Source: Edaphobacter bradus
GTDB lineage: Bacteria > Acidobacteriota > Terriglobia > Terriglobales > Acidobacteriaceae
DNA length: 64,000 bases
NCBI RefSeq assembly: GCF_025685645.1
Contig: NZ_JAGSYF010000001.1
Location: forward strand, 310,001-374,000
Reading direction: 5' to 3'
Under the pieces are notes generated by a model. The model searched no databases and was not told where the DNA came from. It was given only the letters and a program-made list of their open reading frames with translations. Of this stretch, positions 1 to 9,152 are shown piece after piece. A program made the position numbers and the translations under genes. Each line of letters starts with the position of its first letter. The stretch's first letter is position 1.

Positions 1-125
1 GTCACGTCGAAGTTCCGCATTGAGCGATAGCGTTCAAGCTGCTCGTCGACAGCGTCGGCAGCTTCCGAAGCTTCGCGCCCTGCCGTCTTCTTTGAGGACT
101 TTTTCGCCGCCCTGGCTGTCGCCAT
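1..125 (-). CDS. ligD: DNA ligase D, N-terminal fragment (runs off the left edge)
   Basis: Only the first 41 codons are inside the window. The frame starts at the ATG at 123-125, behind a GGAGG-type ribosome site. It opens with a Lys/Ala-rich tail and then reads LERYRSMRNFDVT, which resembles the entry to the 3'-phosphoesterase domain found at the N-terminus of many bacterial LigD proteins. LigD would seal double-strand breaks together with Ku. It lies 36 bases downstream of the Ku gene on the same strand, the usual two-gene end-joining operon. The identification rests on this short stretch plus the Ku neighbour; the polymerase and ligase domains cannot be seen. Confidence 0.72.
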   Translation of the reverse strand, partial: MATARAAKKSSKKTAGREASEAADAVDEQLERYRSMRNFDV

Positions 126-161
126 CGCCGATTCCTCCGCCTCGCTCCGGGCGAAGGCCTG

Positions 162-1103
162 TTACGCGGACCTCCGTTTGCTCGTCGGAGACTTCACCAG
201 CGAGATGCCCTTCTTCGTTTCGGCCTTCGCTCCCTCTGCCTTTACCGAAGCTGCGGGCTTCTTCTTGCCTGGGGCTGCTGCCTCCGCCTCTTTGCCGCCG
301 ACACTCTTGCGCAGAGCATCCATCAGGTTCACTACCTGGGCGCGGCGCGGAGCAGATACCTCATCCTTCGGAACAGGAAGATGCTTGATCTTCGCCTCTA
401 CGAGTTCCTTCACCGCGGCCTCATAGCCGTCCTTGAACCTACCCGGATCGAACTTCGCCGCCTTGCGCTTGATTAACTCCATCGCCAGCTCCAGCGAGTC
501 CGCGTTCACCGCCGCCTTCTTGACCTCTCTGAAGTACTCGGCTGGATCGCGCAGCTCCTCCTGATAGCGCATCGTATAACCCATCATGCCGCCCAGCTTG
601 TCGTCCTCGTCGGCGGTGACGGCGAAGACATGCTCTCGCCCGCCAAAGGCAATCTTGCCCAGCGCTGCCTTCTTTGTCTTCTTCAGTGCGGCGCGAACGA
701 CAGCGAACGCCTCTGCCTGCACATCATCCTCCGGCACGATAAAGTAAGGCTTCTCCATGTACTTCGGCGTCAGCTCATCGAGGGAGACAAACTGCGATAC
801 CTCAATGGCATGCTTCGAGGGCACGCGAAGCTCTTCAAGCTCCTTGGGCTCGATGATCACGTACTGGCCTTTGCTGTACTCGTAGCCTTTGACGATTTCG
901 TCCTTCTCCACGGGGTTTGCTGCTTCGCCTGGATTGTCCTCAAGAGCCGAGGCCAGCACCTTCTGGTGACGCACACGCTCACCGGTCGTTCGGCTGACCT
1001 GGTGGAAGCGGATCTCGCTCTTGGACTCAGTTGCTACGTAGAGCTTCACTCCAAACGACACAAGGGATATCTGGATGTGACCAGACCAGTAAGGGCGTGC
1101 CAT
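162..1103 (-). CDS. ku: Non-homologous end-joining protein Ku
   Basis: A 313-residue bacterial Ku homodimer subunit that binds DNA ends and recruits LigD. The start MARPYWSGHIQISLVSFGVKL is the canonical bacterial Ku N-terminus. The Ku core fills roughly residues 1-260 and contains the expected stretch around FIVPEDD. The last 45 residues are Lys/Ala-rich and probably unstructured, as in many bacterial Ku tails that aid DNA binding. The length is slightly above the usual 260-300 because of this tail. It is the first gene of a ku-ligD operon reading leftward. Identification is firm. Confidence 0.96.
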   Translation of the reverse strand: MARPYWSGHIQISLVSFGVKLYVATESKSEIRFHQVSRTTGERVRHQKVLASALEDNPGEAANPVEKDEIVKGYEYSKGQYVIIEPKELEELRVPSKHAIEVSQFVSLDELTPKYMEKPYFIVPEDDVQAEAFAVVRAALKKTKKAALGKIAFGGREHVFAVTADEDDKLGGMMGYTMRYQEELRDPAEYFREVKKAAVNADSLELAMELIKRKAAKFDPGRFKDGYEAAVKELVEAKIKHLPVPKDEVSAPRRAQVVNLMDALRKSVGGKEAEAAAPGKKKPAASVKAEGAKAETKKGISLVKSPTSKRRSA

Positions 1104-1289
1104 CGATGTAACCTCACGAGCGGCTGAAAAAGCCGTCTTTCAGAAATCAGATTCGGCACCCTGCCTGCAGGGATGCCCTTATTTTCGCTGAACGGCGCCT
1201 CGGCTGAATAGATGACAAGATTGTTGTTAGCAAACCTGCCAATGCAGGTGGGTGCAGATGTCGGGCGTTCTGAACAGGTTGAGGCGAAT

Positions 1290-2075
1290 CTAGGGTAGTG
1301 GAATCTGGGCAAAACGCAGAAAGGCCTGTCCGGCGGTCGAGAACTGGATCTCGACTGCCGATCCCGCGGAGCATTGCGTTATCCCGGTCCAGCTTCCCGT
1401 CGTGATCCAGTCGCCTTTCTTCAACCCTTCGGTCCGGCTCGCTCCCTCGTTGGCAAGCCACGGTAGCAGCCGCATCAGGTCGCCTGCCGTGTTCGAACCC
1501 GTCCGCTCCACGCGCACCGAGCCATCGACCGCCAGCGTTACCGACTCTTTGGTGAAGTCGATGCTCAGCCAGTTCGGAACTGCCTCACCGTAAACGAAGC
1601 CGCCATGCAACGACATATCAGCGACGTTCGTCAGCTTTGTGGCCTTCGAGGGATCGATTAGCGCCGTCTCTAGTATCTCAATCGCCGGGTGCATACTCGC
1701 AATCGCCGCAACAACCTCTTCGCGTGAGTAGGGTGTCTCGCGTGGCGGCAGATCGGCGCCAAGGTGGAACGCGATCTCTGCCTCCACTCCCCGGTACCGG
1801 TGCATCAGCCCGCGCAGTTCGCATCCGCTGCACGACATCCACGCCGCGGGCATCGGCGCAAACGATGGCGTCGCGTCGGGGGTGGGAGCTCCAACCTTCC
1901 AGCCTCCGATCGCCTCGTAGGCCCACGACATCCGGTCCTGGATGAAGTAAGCTTCTTCGAGTGTTGTCGGACGAACCTCCTTCGGGAGGTCTACAATCGG
2001 CCGGTTTGTCCTGCGAGCATCCAGCAACAAATCCGCCGCATTGATCAGGTCTTTTCTCCGCGCTCCGGTCATCAT
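1290..2075 (-). CDS. 2-keto-4-pentenoate hydratase / fumarylacetoacetate hydrolase family protein
   Basis: A 261-residue protein resembling MhpD/HpaH-type hydratases, which add water to 2-hydroxy-2,4-dienoates or decarboxylate oxalocrotonate in aromatic meta-cleavage pathways. Visible features are an N-terminal helical region with the EEAYFIQD stretch, the GWKVG turn, and the acidic metal-site segment GVEAEIAF followed by the HPAIEILE stretch. Two adjacent ATG codons at the start are equally possible. No other meta-cleavage genes lie nearby, so the substrate is unknown. The family assignment is good; the exact reaction is not supported by context. Confidence 0.8.
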   Translation of the reverse strand: MMTGARRKDLINAADLLLDARRTNRPIVDLPKEVRPTTLEEAYFIQDRMSWAYEAIGGWKVGAPTPDATPSFAPMPAAWMSCSGCELRGLMHRYRGVEAEIAFHLGADLPPRETPYSREEVVAAIASMHPAIEILETALIDPSKATKLTNVADMSLHGGFVYGEAVPNWLSIDFTKESVTLAVDGSVRVERTGSNTAGDLMRLLPWLANEGASRTEGLKKGDWITTGSWTGITQCSAGSAVEIQFSTAGQAFLRFAQIPLP

Positions 2076-2235
2076 GCCAGACAGTTTGCACCAACCTGAC
2101 GGTCTCTGTCTCGTGTATTTGCATGAAACGCGGTCATTTGCAGGAAAATTACCGCGATTCTGTTACCTTCGAAGGGCGTACTCCATCCAATAGAGAACAG
2201 GCCGCGCGGCGGCAACAAAGGAGGGAACTACATTC

Positions 2236-3225
2236 ATGCTTCTCCGCAAGTCAGAAAGCCTTGAGTCAAAGGTCAGCTCCTCAGAGATCACTCCGCAACA
2301 CGCATTTGAGCAGTTCAATCAGGATCGCCGCCGGCTGCTCACGGGCGCTGCCGTTGTCGGGGTCGGGGCAATCGCCGCCACTCGGATCCCCGGAGTCTTG
2401 ATGCCTTCCACGACCGTCCACGCGGGCGAGCAGCTTCAGGCCGTCCCAAGCAAGTACACCACGTCCGAGACCCAGACCCCCTTTGCTAAGGCCACGAACT
2501 ACAACAACTTCTACGAGTTTGGCGTCGACAAGGGGGATCCGGCGAAGCACGCCCACACCCTCCAGACCCGCCCTTGGACGGTCCAGGTCACTGGCATGGT
2601 CAAAAAGCCCCTCACCCTCGACGTCGACGGCATCCTCAAATATCGCCCCATCGAGAGCCGCGTCTACCGTCACCGCTGTGTCGAGGCCTGGTCCATGGTC
2701 ATCCCCTGGGACGGATACTCGCTCTCCGATTTCATCAACTTCTGCGAGCCGCTGCCCAGCGCCAAGTATGTTCAGTTCGTCTCCAATGTTAACCGCAAGC
2801 AGATGCCCGACCTTCCAGGCGGCTACGACTGGCCTTACACCGAGGGGCTTCGCCTTGACGAGGCCATGAACCCGCTCGCGCTTCTGACCTTTGGCTGCTA
2901 CGGACAGACGCTGCCCAACCAGAACGGCGCGCCCATCCGAGTTGTTATGCCATGGAAGTACGGCTTCAAGAACGCCAAGTCCATCGTCCGGGTTCACTTC
3001 ACCGACAAGCAGCCGAAGACCACGTGGAACCAGATCAACGCCGATGAGTATGGCTTCTACTCCAACGTTAATCCGAAGGTCGATCATCCCCGCTGGAGCC
3101 AGGCCCACGAGCGCCGCATCGACAGCTCCGCCTTCCCCCGCACCGTCCCAACGCTGATGTTCAACGGGTACGGCGATCAGGTCGCCAGCCTCTACAACGG
3201 TATGGATCTCAAGAGATACTACTGA
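2236..3225 (+). CDS. msrP: Protein-methionine-sulfoxide reductase catalytic subunit MsrP (YedY)
   Basis: A periplasmic molybdopterin enzyme that repairs oxidised methionines in exported proteins. The 329 residues begin with a cytoplasmic tail, then a twin-arginine signal (RRRLLTG, residues 31-37) and a hydrophobic stretch, consistent with Tat export of a folded cofactor protein. The molybdenum-ligand cysteine is visible at residue 148 in YRHRCVEAWSM. A strong AGGAGG ribosome site precedes the ATG. The membrane partner MsrQ follows about 56 bases later, so the two form the standard msrPQ operon, with electrons passed from the quinone pool through MsrQ haem to MsrP. Confidence 0.95.
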   Translation: MLLRKSESLESKVSSSEITPQHAFEQFNQDRRRLLTGAAVVGVGAIAATRIPGVLMPSTTVHAGEQLQAVPSKYTTSETQTPFAKATNYNNFYEFGVDKGDPAKHAHTLQTRPWTVQVTGMVKKPLTLDVDGILKYRPIESRVYRHRCVEAWSMVIPWDGYSLSDFINFCEPLPSAKYVQFVSNVNRKQMPDLPGGYDWPYTEGLRLDEAMNPLALLTFGCYGQTLPNQNGAPIRVVMPWKYGFKNAKSIVRVHFTDKQPKTTWNQINADEYGFYSNVNPKVDHPRWSQAHERRIDSSAFPRTVPTLMFNGYGDQVASLYNGMDLKRYY

Positions 3226-3281
3226 CGTCTTCCGCGAAGCAACGCTCAACGATCCATCAGGTGACACGACCAGTCAAGACC

Positions 3282-3989
3282 ATGTCTCGATCTACCATCA
3301 TTGCCCTCAAATTTCTAACGCACGTCCTCTGCCTGCTGCCTTTCGTCTGGCTGCTGCACTTCTATACCTCCGGGGCCCTTGCGCTCAATCCCGACCCCGT
3401 CAACTACATCACGCACTTTACCGGCGACTGGGCCGTCTACACCCTGCTTGCCTGCCTCATCATCACGCCTCTGCGCCGTCTCTCGCCAAAGATAGCCTGG
3501 TTCATTCGGTTTCGCAGGCTCATCGGCCTCTATGCCTTCTTTTACGCGTCGCTGCATCTTGCGACCTACATCTTTCTGTTCTCCGGCTACGATCTTCCCA
3601 CTGTGCTGACTGGTATCCGCGCCGGTCATCCCGGAATCGCTGTCGAGGAGTGGAAGCAGATCTGGCCCACAATTCTGGGCGACGTCCTCAAGAGGCGCTT
3701 CATTCAGGTCGGATTCGTTGCCTGGCTCATCCTGCTGGCGCTCGCCGTCACCTCGCCAGCCTTCATCATGCGAGCCATGGGAGGCAAGAACTGGCAACGC
3801 CTCCACCGTCTCATCTACGTCGCTGGCGCCGCCGCGATGATCCACTATTGGTGGCTCGTCAAGACCGGCGTCCGCACTCCCTGGAAGGACACCGCCGTCC
3901 TCACCGTGCTTCTGGTGGCACGAGCGCTCTATAGCGCATACAAACGTCTCCGCAGGCCCGTCCCAGCTCTCCAGCCAACAAGAAATTAG
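3282..3989 (+). CDS. msrQ: Haem-binding membrane subunit MsrQ (YedZ)
   Basis: A 235-residue integral membrane protein of the ferric-reductase-like family. Five to six hydrophobic segments are visible, with histidines placed for haem binding in ASLHLATYIF, RLHRLIY and AAMIHYWW. It feeds electrons to MsrP. The ATG at 3282 gives an N-terminus that aligns in length with E. coli MsrQ; a GTG at 3261 would add seven residues, and neither has a convincing ribosome site. It directly follows msrP, which supports the call. Confidence 0.93.
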   Translation: MSRSTIIALKFLTHVLCLLPFVWLLHFYTSGALALNPDPVNYITHFTGDWAVYTLLACLIITPLRRLSPKIAWFIRFRRLIGLYAFFYASLHLATYIFLFSGYDLPTVLTGIRAGHPGIAVEEWKQIWPTILGDVLKRRFIQVGFVAWLILLALAVTSPAFIMRAMGGKNWQRLHRLIYVAGAAAMIHYWWLVKTGVRTPWKDTAVLTVLLVARALYSAYKRLRRPVPALQPTRN

Positions 3990-4050
3990 CGATCCGATCG
4001 CAAACCACAACTTCCCATCGCAAAAGTCTGTCTAATATGGACAGGACTTT

Positions 4051-6177
4051 ATGCGCGTCTCTGCCATCCTCCTTCTGGCCGCAGCCCTCACTCCGCTTTA
4101 CGCGCAGGATGATGGACCCATGCAGCCTGCGGCAAAGTCGTCCTCTCACGCGAAGGCAGCAAGATCACATCACCCCACAACGCCAATAGAGTCTAAGTTC
4201 GCCCATCTCACGGAGCGCGAGCGCGCGGTTCAGCTTCTCAACCGCTTCACCTTCGGCCCTCGTCCCGGTGAGGTCGAGCGTGTTCTCGCGCAGGGTACGG
4301 GCAACTGGTTCGAGCAGCAACTCAGCCCCGGAGCAATCAACGACGACGCCCTCAACCGCCGCCTCAACGACTACCCCACCCTCAACATGACTCCCGAACA
4401 GGCGCTTACGGTCTTTCCTGATCGCGGCACCCTCCAGGCCGTAGCGGACGGCAAGCGCGCCTATCCCACGGACCCCAACCTTGCTGCGGTCTACGAGGTG
4501 CAGATCTTCAAGCTGAAGAAAGATATTGAAAGCAAAAAGATCAACGCGGACGGCACTCCAGCCATCACCCAGCTGACCGAAGCTGAAGTTGCCGAACAGA
4601 AGAAACTAGACCAGACCGCTGCCTCCCACATCGCCGGCGATCTTTTCAGCCTGCCGAAGAATCAGCGCATGGCCGCGCTCATCAAGCTTCCCGTCGAAGA
4701 CCGCGTCGCCTTCACGTCGTATGTCAGCGGCGACCAGCGCAATCTTCTGCTCTCCGAGTTCAACCCGCGTGAGCGCGAAGCCTTCTACGCGATGTCGTCC
4801 GGCGTCGGAACCTCGTACCAGATCATCAACGAGCTCTCGCAGGCCAGGTTTCTCCGATCCATCCTCTCCGAGCGCCAGCTTCAGGAGGTCATGACCGACT
4901 TCTGGTTCAATCACTTCAACATCTACATCGGCAAAGACTCCGACCAGTGGTATACCACCAGCTACGAGCGCGACGTTATCCGTAAACACGCCCTCGGCAA
5001 GTTTCGCGATCTGCTGCTTGCCACCGCCACAAGCCCGGCGATGATGGTCTACCTCGACAACTGGCTCTCCATCGGCCCCGACTCGCTCGCCAACGGCGTC
5101 AACACGGCCAATCCGAACTCCAAAAAGGGCAACCGAGGCCTCAACGAAAACTACGGCAGAGAAGTGATGGAACTGCACACCGTCGGCGTCAACGGCGGCT
5201 ACACACAGGCCGACGTCACCGCGCTCTCCGCCATCCTCACTGGCTGGACCGTCGATCGCCCCAATCTTGCCGGCGCGTTCCAATACGACGCCAAACGCCA
5301 CGAGCCCGGTCTGAAGCAATGGTTCGGTCACACCATCGGGGTCGCCACCACTGCGGGTGCCCCAGGTTCGGCATTCTCATCGCCTAACGCAGGTATGGAC
5401 GAAGGCGTCGAAGCCCTCACCATCCTTGCGGCCAGCCCAAAGACCGCGCACTTCATCAGCTACAAACTCGTCCAGCGCTTCGTGGCCGACGATCCGCCGC
5501 CCGCCCTCGTCGATCGCATGGCCACGACCTACATGTCTACCGATGGCGAGATTAAAGCTATCCTCCGCACTCTCGTTCAGTCGCCCGAGTTCAACTCGAA
5601 AAAGTACTTCCGCAACAAAGTCAAAACCCCCATGGAGTTCCTCGCCTCGGCCTTCCGCACAACGGCGACTGATCCCACCAACCCCGGCGCGCTAGTCAAC
5701 ACCATCAAGACCATGGGCATGCCGCTGTATTTCGCGCTCCCGCCCACCGGCTACTACATCACGGCCGACCACTGGATGAACTCCACTGCGCTCGTCGATC
5801 GCCTCAACTTCGCCTACGCGCTTACGGGAAACAAGTTCGCGAATCAGAAGTTTGACTCCGCCCACGTCCTCGCCATCGGACTGATGAGCCAACCCACCGT
5901 GATGCCCGCCACAACAACGCCCGCGGCGTCTCGCTACGCCGAGACCCGACTGACCACCGATTCCACCTCAGCCGTGCCCGTCACGAACTCTTCCGGTCAG
6001 GACTTCGCCTTGCGCATCCTCGAGGCCTCGCTCGTTGGCGGCGACGTCTCGCCAAAGACCAACGATCTCATCCACGCACAGATCACGCAGCTCACCACAC
6101 CGACCGCTCCACCCACCGACATCCTCAATCTGATCACAGCTCTCGTCATGGGCAGCCCCGAATTCCAGCTCCGCTAG
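4051..6177 (+). CDS. DUF1800 family secreted protein
   Basis: A 708-residue protein with a signal peptide (MRVSAILLLAAALTPLYAQ) and the DUF1800 region, recognised by HLLNRFTFGPRPGEV-like and NENYGREVMELHTVGVNGGY-like stretches, and FWFNHFNIY in the middle. DUF1800 proteins are common in Acidobacteria and Planctomycetes. They are usually found beside a DUF1501 partner, and their biochemical role is unknown. Here no DUF1501 gene follows; the next gene is on the other strand. The ATG has an AGGA ribosome site. Export is supported by the signal peptide, but no catalytic motif can be assigned. Confidence 0.88.
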   Translation: MRVSAILLLAAALTPLYAQDDGPMQPAAKSSSHAKAARSHHPTTPIESKFAHLTERERAVQLLNRFTFGPRPGEVERVLAQGTGNWFEQQLSPGAINDDALNRRLNDYPTLNMTPEQALTVFPDRGTLQAVADGKRAYPTDPNLAAVYEVQIFKLKKDIESKKINADGTPAITQLTEAEVAEQKKLDQTAASHIAGDLFSLPKNQRMAALIKLPVEDRVAFTSYVSGDQRNLLLSEFNPREREAFYAMSSGVGTSYQIINELSQARFLRSILSERQLQEVMTDFWFNHFNIYIGKDSDQWYTTSYERDVIRKHALGKFRDLLLATATSPAMMVYLDNWLSIGPDSLANGVNTANPNSKKGNRGLNENYGREVMELHTVGVNGGYTQADVTALSAILTGWTVDRPNLAGAFQYDAKRHEPGLKQWFGHTIGVATTAGAPGSAFSSPNAGMDEGVEALTILAASPKTAHFISYKLVQRFVADDPPPALVDRMATTYMSTDGEIKAILRTLVQSPEFNSKKYFRNKVKTPMEFLASAFRTTATDPTNPGALVNTIKTMGMPLYFALPPTGYYITADHWMNSTALVDRLNFAYALTGNKFANQKFDSAHVLAIGLMSQPTVMPATTTPAASRYAETRLTTDSTSAVPVTNSSGQDFALRILEASLVGGDVSPKTNDLIHAQITQLTTPTAPPTDILNLITALVMGSPEFQLR

Positions 6178-6391
6178 CGCATTGAATCCGCGCCCATCTG
6201 CGAAGCACCCCCCTCGGCCTTCTACACCCCAGCTGCTCTGTTCAAACGTATATGCTGCGGCCAGGGCAGCACCGCGTTCGCTGCATCGTCATCCTTGAAC
6301 CGCTCGTGCTGCGGCTCCCGCGGCGGCTTCAGAACCTGCCGCCGCGAGAGACACCTTCTGGGCGTCCACCATGTCCTGCCCCTTCTTCGAA

Positions 6392-7588
6392 CTATGCCTT
6401 CAACTGCACATGCGTCGCCTTCATCTGCGCCCGCACCACAAGCTCAGCCGCCAGCAGACACTGCGTCTGGTCCTGAGCCGTATGCGTGCGGTTCACGATG
6501 TCCGAGACGAACTGCGGACCGAAGGGAAGCGTCACGTTATTGCAGTCGATATACCGCGCCTGGTTCTTGTCTACGATGAACAGATTGTTCCCCTGCTTCG
6601 ACCGCGCGACATCGGTGTACTTGCGGACCTCGATATAGCCCTCGGTCCCCAGGATGAACAGCCTCCCATCGCCCCATGTTCCGAGGCCGTCAGGAGTGAA
6701 CCAGTCCAGCCGCACATAGCCAAAGCCCCTGTCGCCCCTTAGCATCATGTCGCCAAAGTCCTGGAACTTTGGCCGCTGCGGGTGCGCGACATTCGCCACC
6801 TGCGAGGCCACGACCTCGGCCTCCTTCGAGCCCGTGTAGAAGAGGAACTGGTCTACCTGGTGCGATCCGATATCGCAGAGAATCCCGCCATACTTCACCG
6901 GCTCCCAGAACCAATCCGGCCTGCCTCCCGCGCCACCCGCATACGGGTCCACACCATGCTGCACGATCTGGTGCGGTGCGATGTTAATTGTCTGGATCAC
7001 TCTTCCGATCGCGCCTGCCTGAACCAGCTCGCCCGCCTTCACCGCGGCCTTCACCTCCAGCCGCTCGCTGTAGAGAATCGCGTAAATCCGCTTCGTCTCC
7101 GCAATCGTCTTGCGAATCTCGTCGATCTGCTCAAGCGTCGTCGCGCCTGGTTTGTCGCTCAGGTAGTCCTTGCCGCGCTTCATCACCTTGATTCCCAGCG
7201 GAGCCCGCTCATTCGGGACTGTCGAGCTCAGTACCAGCTGAATCGAAGGATCGTCCAGAATCTCTTCCTCCGACTTCACCATCTTTGCGTCCGGAAATCT
7301 CTTTGCAAATGCGGCCACCTTGTCCGGCTCCGCTCCGTACGCCGCGACCAACACTCCGCCGCCGCGCTGCACCGCGCCCACCATTCCATAGATGTGGTCA
7401 TGGCTCATCCCGCAAACGGCAAACTTGATCGAGTACTTCGGCTTCGCGTCCGCATCCTGCCCCGGCTCAGCCACTTCATGCACGATCCGTGAGGGATCGA
7501 TGCTTGCAAACCCCGGCATCCCTGCCATCAACCCCGCCGAACCCACGCCACGCAAAAAGTTCCGCCGTCCAAACGTCTCAAAAGCCAT
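6392..7588 (-). CDS. Tat-exported Gfo/Idh/MocA family oxidoreductase
   Basis: About 398 residues. A twin-arginine signal (GRRNFLRGVGSAG) is followed by a Rossmann nucleotide-binding domain and the alpha/beta C-terminal domain typical of NAD-dependent sugar oxidoreductases. The usual catalytic EKP appears as DKP in YLSDKPGATT. The ATG at 7588 is preferred because an AAGGAGAG ribosome site lies just upstream and the Tat signal then begins near the N-terminus; a GTG ten codons earlier is also open. Exported members of this family are frequent in Acidobacteria and Bacteroidetes. The substrate is unknown; a glycan-derived sugar is an inference. Confidence 0.88.
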   Translation of the reverse strand: MAFETFGRRNFLRGVGSAGLMAGMPGFASIDPSRIVHEVAEPGQDADAKPKYSIKFAVCGMSHDHIYGMVGAVQRGGGVLVAAYGAEPDKVAAFAKRFPDAKMVKSEEEILDDPSIQLVLSSTVPNERAPLGIKVMKRGKDYLSDKPGATTLEQIDEIRKTIAETKRIYAILYSERLEVKAAVKAGELVQAGAIGRVIQTINIAPHQIVQHGVDPYAGGAGGRPDWFWEPVKYGGILCDIGSHQVDQFLFYTGSKEAEVVASQVANVAHPQRPKFQDFGDMMLRGDRGFGYVRLDWFTPDGLGTWGDGRLFILGTEGYIEVRKYTDVARSKQGNNLFIVDKNQARYIDCNNVTLPFGPQFVSDIVNRTHTAQDQTQCLLAAELVVRAQMKATHVQLKA

Positions 7589-7693
7589 GCTCTCTCCTTG
7601 CAGCCAATTTCTCTGCACTCCGAACTATATCAACTTGCAGTGACTTTTGGGTTTCGTTAACAGTTACAAGCGCCGGTTGACTCGCCTCAGGAT

Positions 7694-8290
7694 CTACGGA
7701 TACAGCCGATGCTTGATCCACACGGTCCCGCTGCGCTCAAACAGAATCCGGTCATGAAGCCGGTCCTTCCCATCGATCCAGAACTCCACGCGCTCGGGCT
7801 TGAGCACGTAGCCTTTCCACCACTCCGGACGCTGAATCTCGCCGGGAGTCCTGACCTCCAGGTCCCGCACCATCGCCACTAAGGTCTCTGGGCTCCCCAG
7901 AACCCGGCTCTGTTTGGAGACCGCTGCGCCAAGCTGGCTCTGCCGTGATCGGCTATGGAAGTAGGCGTCCGTCTCCGAGGGGGGCAGCTCCGTCACAGAA
8001 CCCTCAACCCTCACCTGTCGCCGCAACGTCTTCCAATGGAAGCACATAGCCGCCCGCGGGTTTTCGGCGAGCTCAATGCCTTTACGGCTCTGGGCATTGG
8101 TGAAGAAGCTAAACCCCCGGTCATCAACACCCTTCACCAGCACCATGCGCACGCTGGGAGCGCCGTCACGGCTCGCCGTAGCCAGTGCCGCGGCATTAGG
8201 ATCATTGATCTCCTGCTTCCGTGCCTCTTTAAGCCAATCGCGAAACACTGCAATCGGTTCTGCTGCCGCTTCAACCGCCTTCACGTTCAT
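7694..8290 (-). CDS. pdxH: Pyridoxamine 5'-phosphate oxidase
   Basis: A 198-residue FMN enzyme that oxidises pyridoxamine- or pyridoxine-phosphate to pyridoxal-phosphate, the last step of vitamin B6 synthesis and salvage. The family signatures are visible: PSVRMVLVKGVDDRGFSFFTN near the N-terminus, WKTLRRQVRVEG in the middle, the SRQSQLGA segment, and the C-terminal stretch ending in RLYP that closes the active site. Length matches the family. It stands alone between intergenic regions. Confidence 0.95.
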   Translation of the reverse strand: MNVKAVEAAAEPIAVFRDWLKEARKQEINDPNAAALATASRDGAPSVRMVLVKGVDDRGFSFFTNAQSRKGIELAENPRAAMCFHWKTLRRQVRVEGSVTELPPSETDAYFHSRSRQSQLGAAVSKQSRVLGSPETLVAMVRDLEVRTPGEIQRPEWWKGYVLKPERVEFWIDGKDRLHDRILFERSGTVWIKHRLYP

Positions 8291-8612
8291 GCGACAAGTC
8301 TACTGAGTTCAGATCTTCCTTGCCGTCCCACCCGCGACCAGTTCGCCGTCGGTCTTGGGGAGATTCCAGGTAACACAGAGCTCAATTTCTGATCGACCAG
8401 GCTCTCGAAGAAGGTAACTATAGTAACCGTGTATTTCTTGCACCTTTTCTTCACCCCGTTCTACAGGAAGGCAGACTACTGCATTGCGAAAACCTGCAAA
8501 TTCCGCGATACTTAGTTGTTGGGTTCTTACAACGGTCTCCTGTCCATTCGGGTGCGGACGTCCGTGTCATGTCACCCCGAAAATCTAAAATCGTTTTTGA
8601 GAGGCATTCCAA
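8291..8612 (+). promoter_or_regulatory. Upstream region of rpsP with a candidate promoter at 8484-8512
   Basis: This 322-base stretch has no convincing gene. The best sigma70-like pair is TTGCGA (8484-8489) and GATACT (8507-8512) with a 17-base spacer, which would give a roughly 95-base leader for rpsP. The leader contains the small palindrome GGACGTCC and a flanking CGGGTG/CACCCCG pairing, so it could fold. No riboswitch consensus was recognised. The promoter is inferred from sequence only. Confidence 0.35.
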
Positions 8613-8870
8613 GTGTTGATGATTCGTTTGGCGCGCGTTGGAGCGCGCAAGCAGCCCCACTACCGTATCGTCGTAATTGAGAAGGATCGCGCACGCAATG
8701 GCCGTTCCGTCGAGGTCGTGGGAACCTACAACCCGCGCACGAACCCGGCTTCCGTTGAGTTGAAGCGCGACCGGATCGACTATTGGACCAGCAAAGGGGC
8801 TCAGCTGTCAGAGCGCGTTGGCAAATTGCTCACCAAGGCTCCCGCAGTCGAGACTGCACCTGCCGCCTAG
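8613..8870 (+). CDS. rpsP: 30S ribosomal protein S16
   Basis: An 85-residue S16 with the canonical stretch MIRLARVGARKQPHYRIVVI and the RNGRSVEVVGTYNPR core. The GTG at 8613 has a GAGAGG ribosome site at good spacing; starting at the internal ATG (8619) would give the classic MIRLAR N-terminus and is nearly equivalent. It is the first gene of the rpsP-khpA-rimM-trmD-rplS neighbourhood conserved across bacteria. Confidence 0.97.
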   Translation: MLMIRLARVGARKQPHYRIVVIEKDRARNGRSVEVVGTYNPRTNPASVELKRDRIDYWTSKGAQLSERVGKLLTKAPAVETAPAA

Positions 8871-8883
8871 TCACTGCTTTGCG

Positions 8884-8917
8884 TATCTTTGGGAACGCCA
8901 TCAGGTTCCCAAAGATA
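8884..8917 (+). terminator. Perfect 13-bp hairpin after rpsP
   Basis: Positions 8884-8896 pair perfectly with 8905-8917 around an 8-base loop, 13 bases after the rpsP stop codon. There is no T-run behind the stem. A classical intrinsic terminator is therefore unlikely; a processing or mRNA-stability element separating abundant S16 mRNA from the downstream genes fits better. The role is inferred. Confidence 0.6.
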
Positions 8918-9152
8918 TACTGACGCGACGTATTCCAGCTATCGCTTCCTGCAAACTGCTCACGTAAACTTCGCATATTGCGCCATCGGGAATTAGACTC
9001 GGTGTCGCATAGGTAAAGCTATGCGGGTTTGGGCCCCTGCTTTATCCGAACCGTTGCTAAGCTCGTTTCAGCACACTCCTGAAAGATCTCGCTCTAGACG
9101 AGGCCTAAGGTTGAGCGTGAGCCGGCATCGTGACTCCCAGGAGGTATGTGTG

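Noticed and set aside
2281-3267. 328-codon minus-strand open frame opposite msrP
   Set aside because: Fully antisense to a clear MsrP with no signal, motif or ribosome site; a GC-rich shadow frame.
9021-9152. 44-residue N-terminal extension of KhpA
   Set aside because: The extension is unlike any KH protein, and a strong AGGAGG site immediately precedes the internal ATG at 9153.
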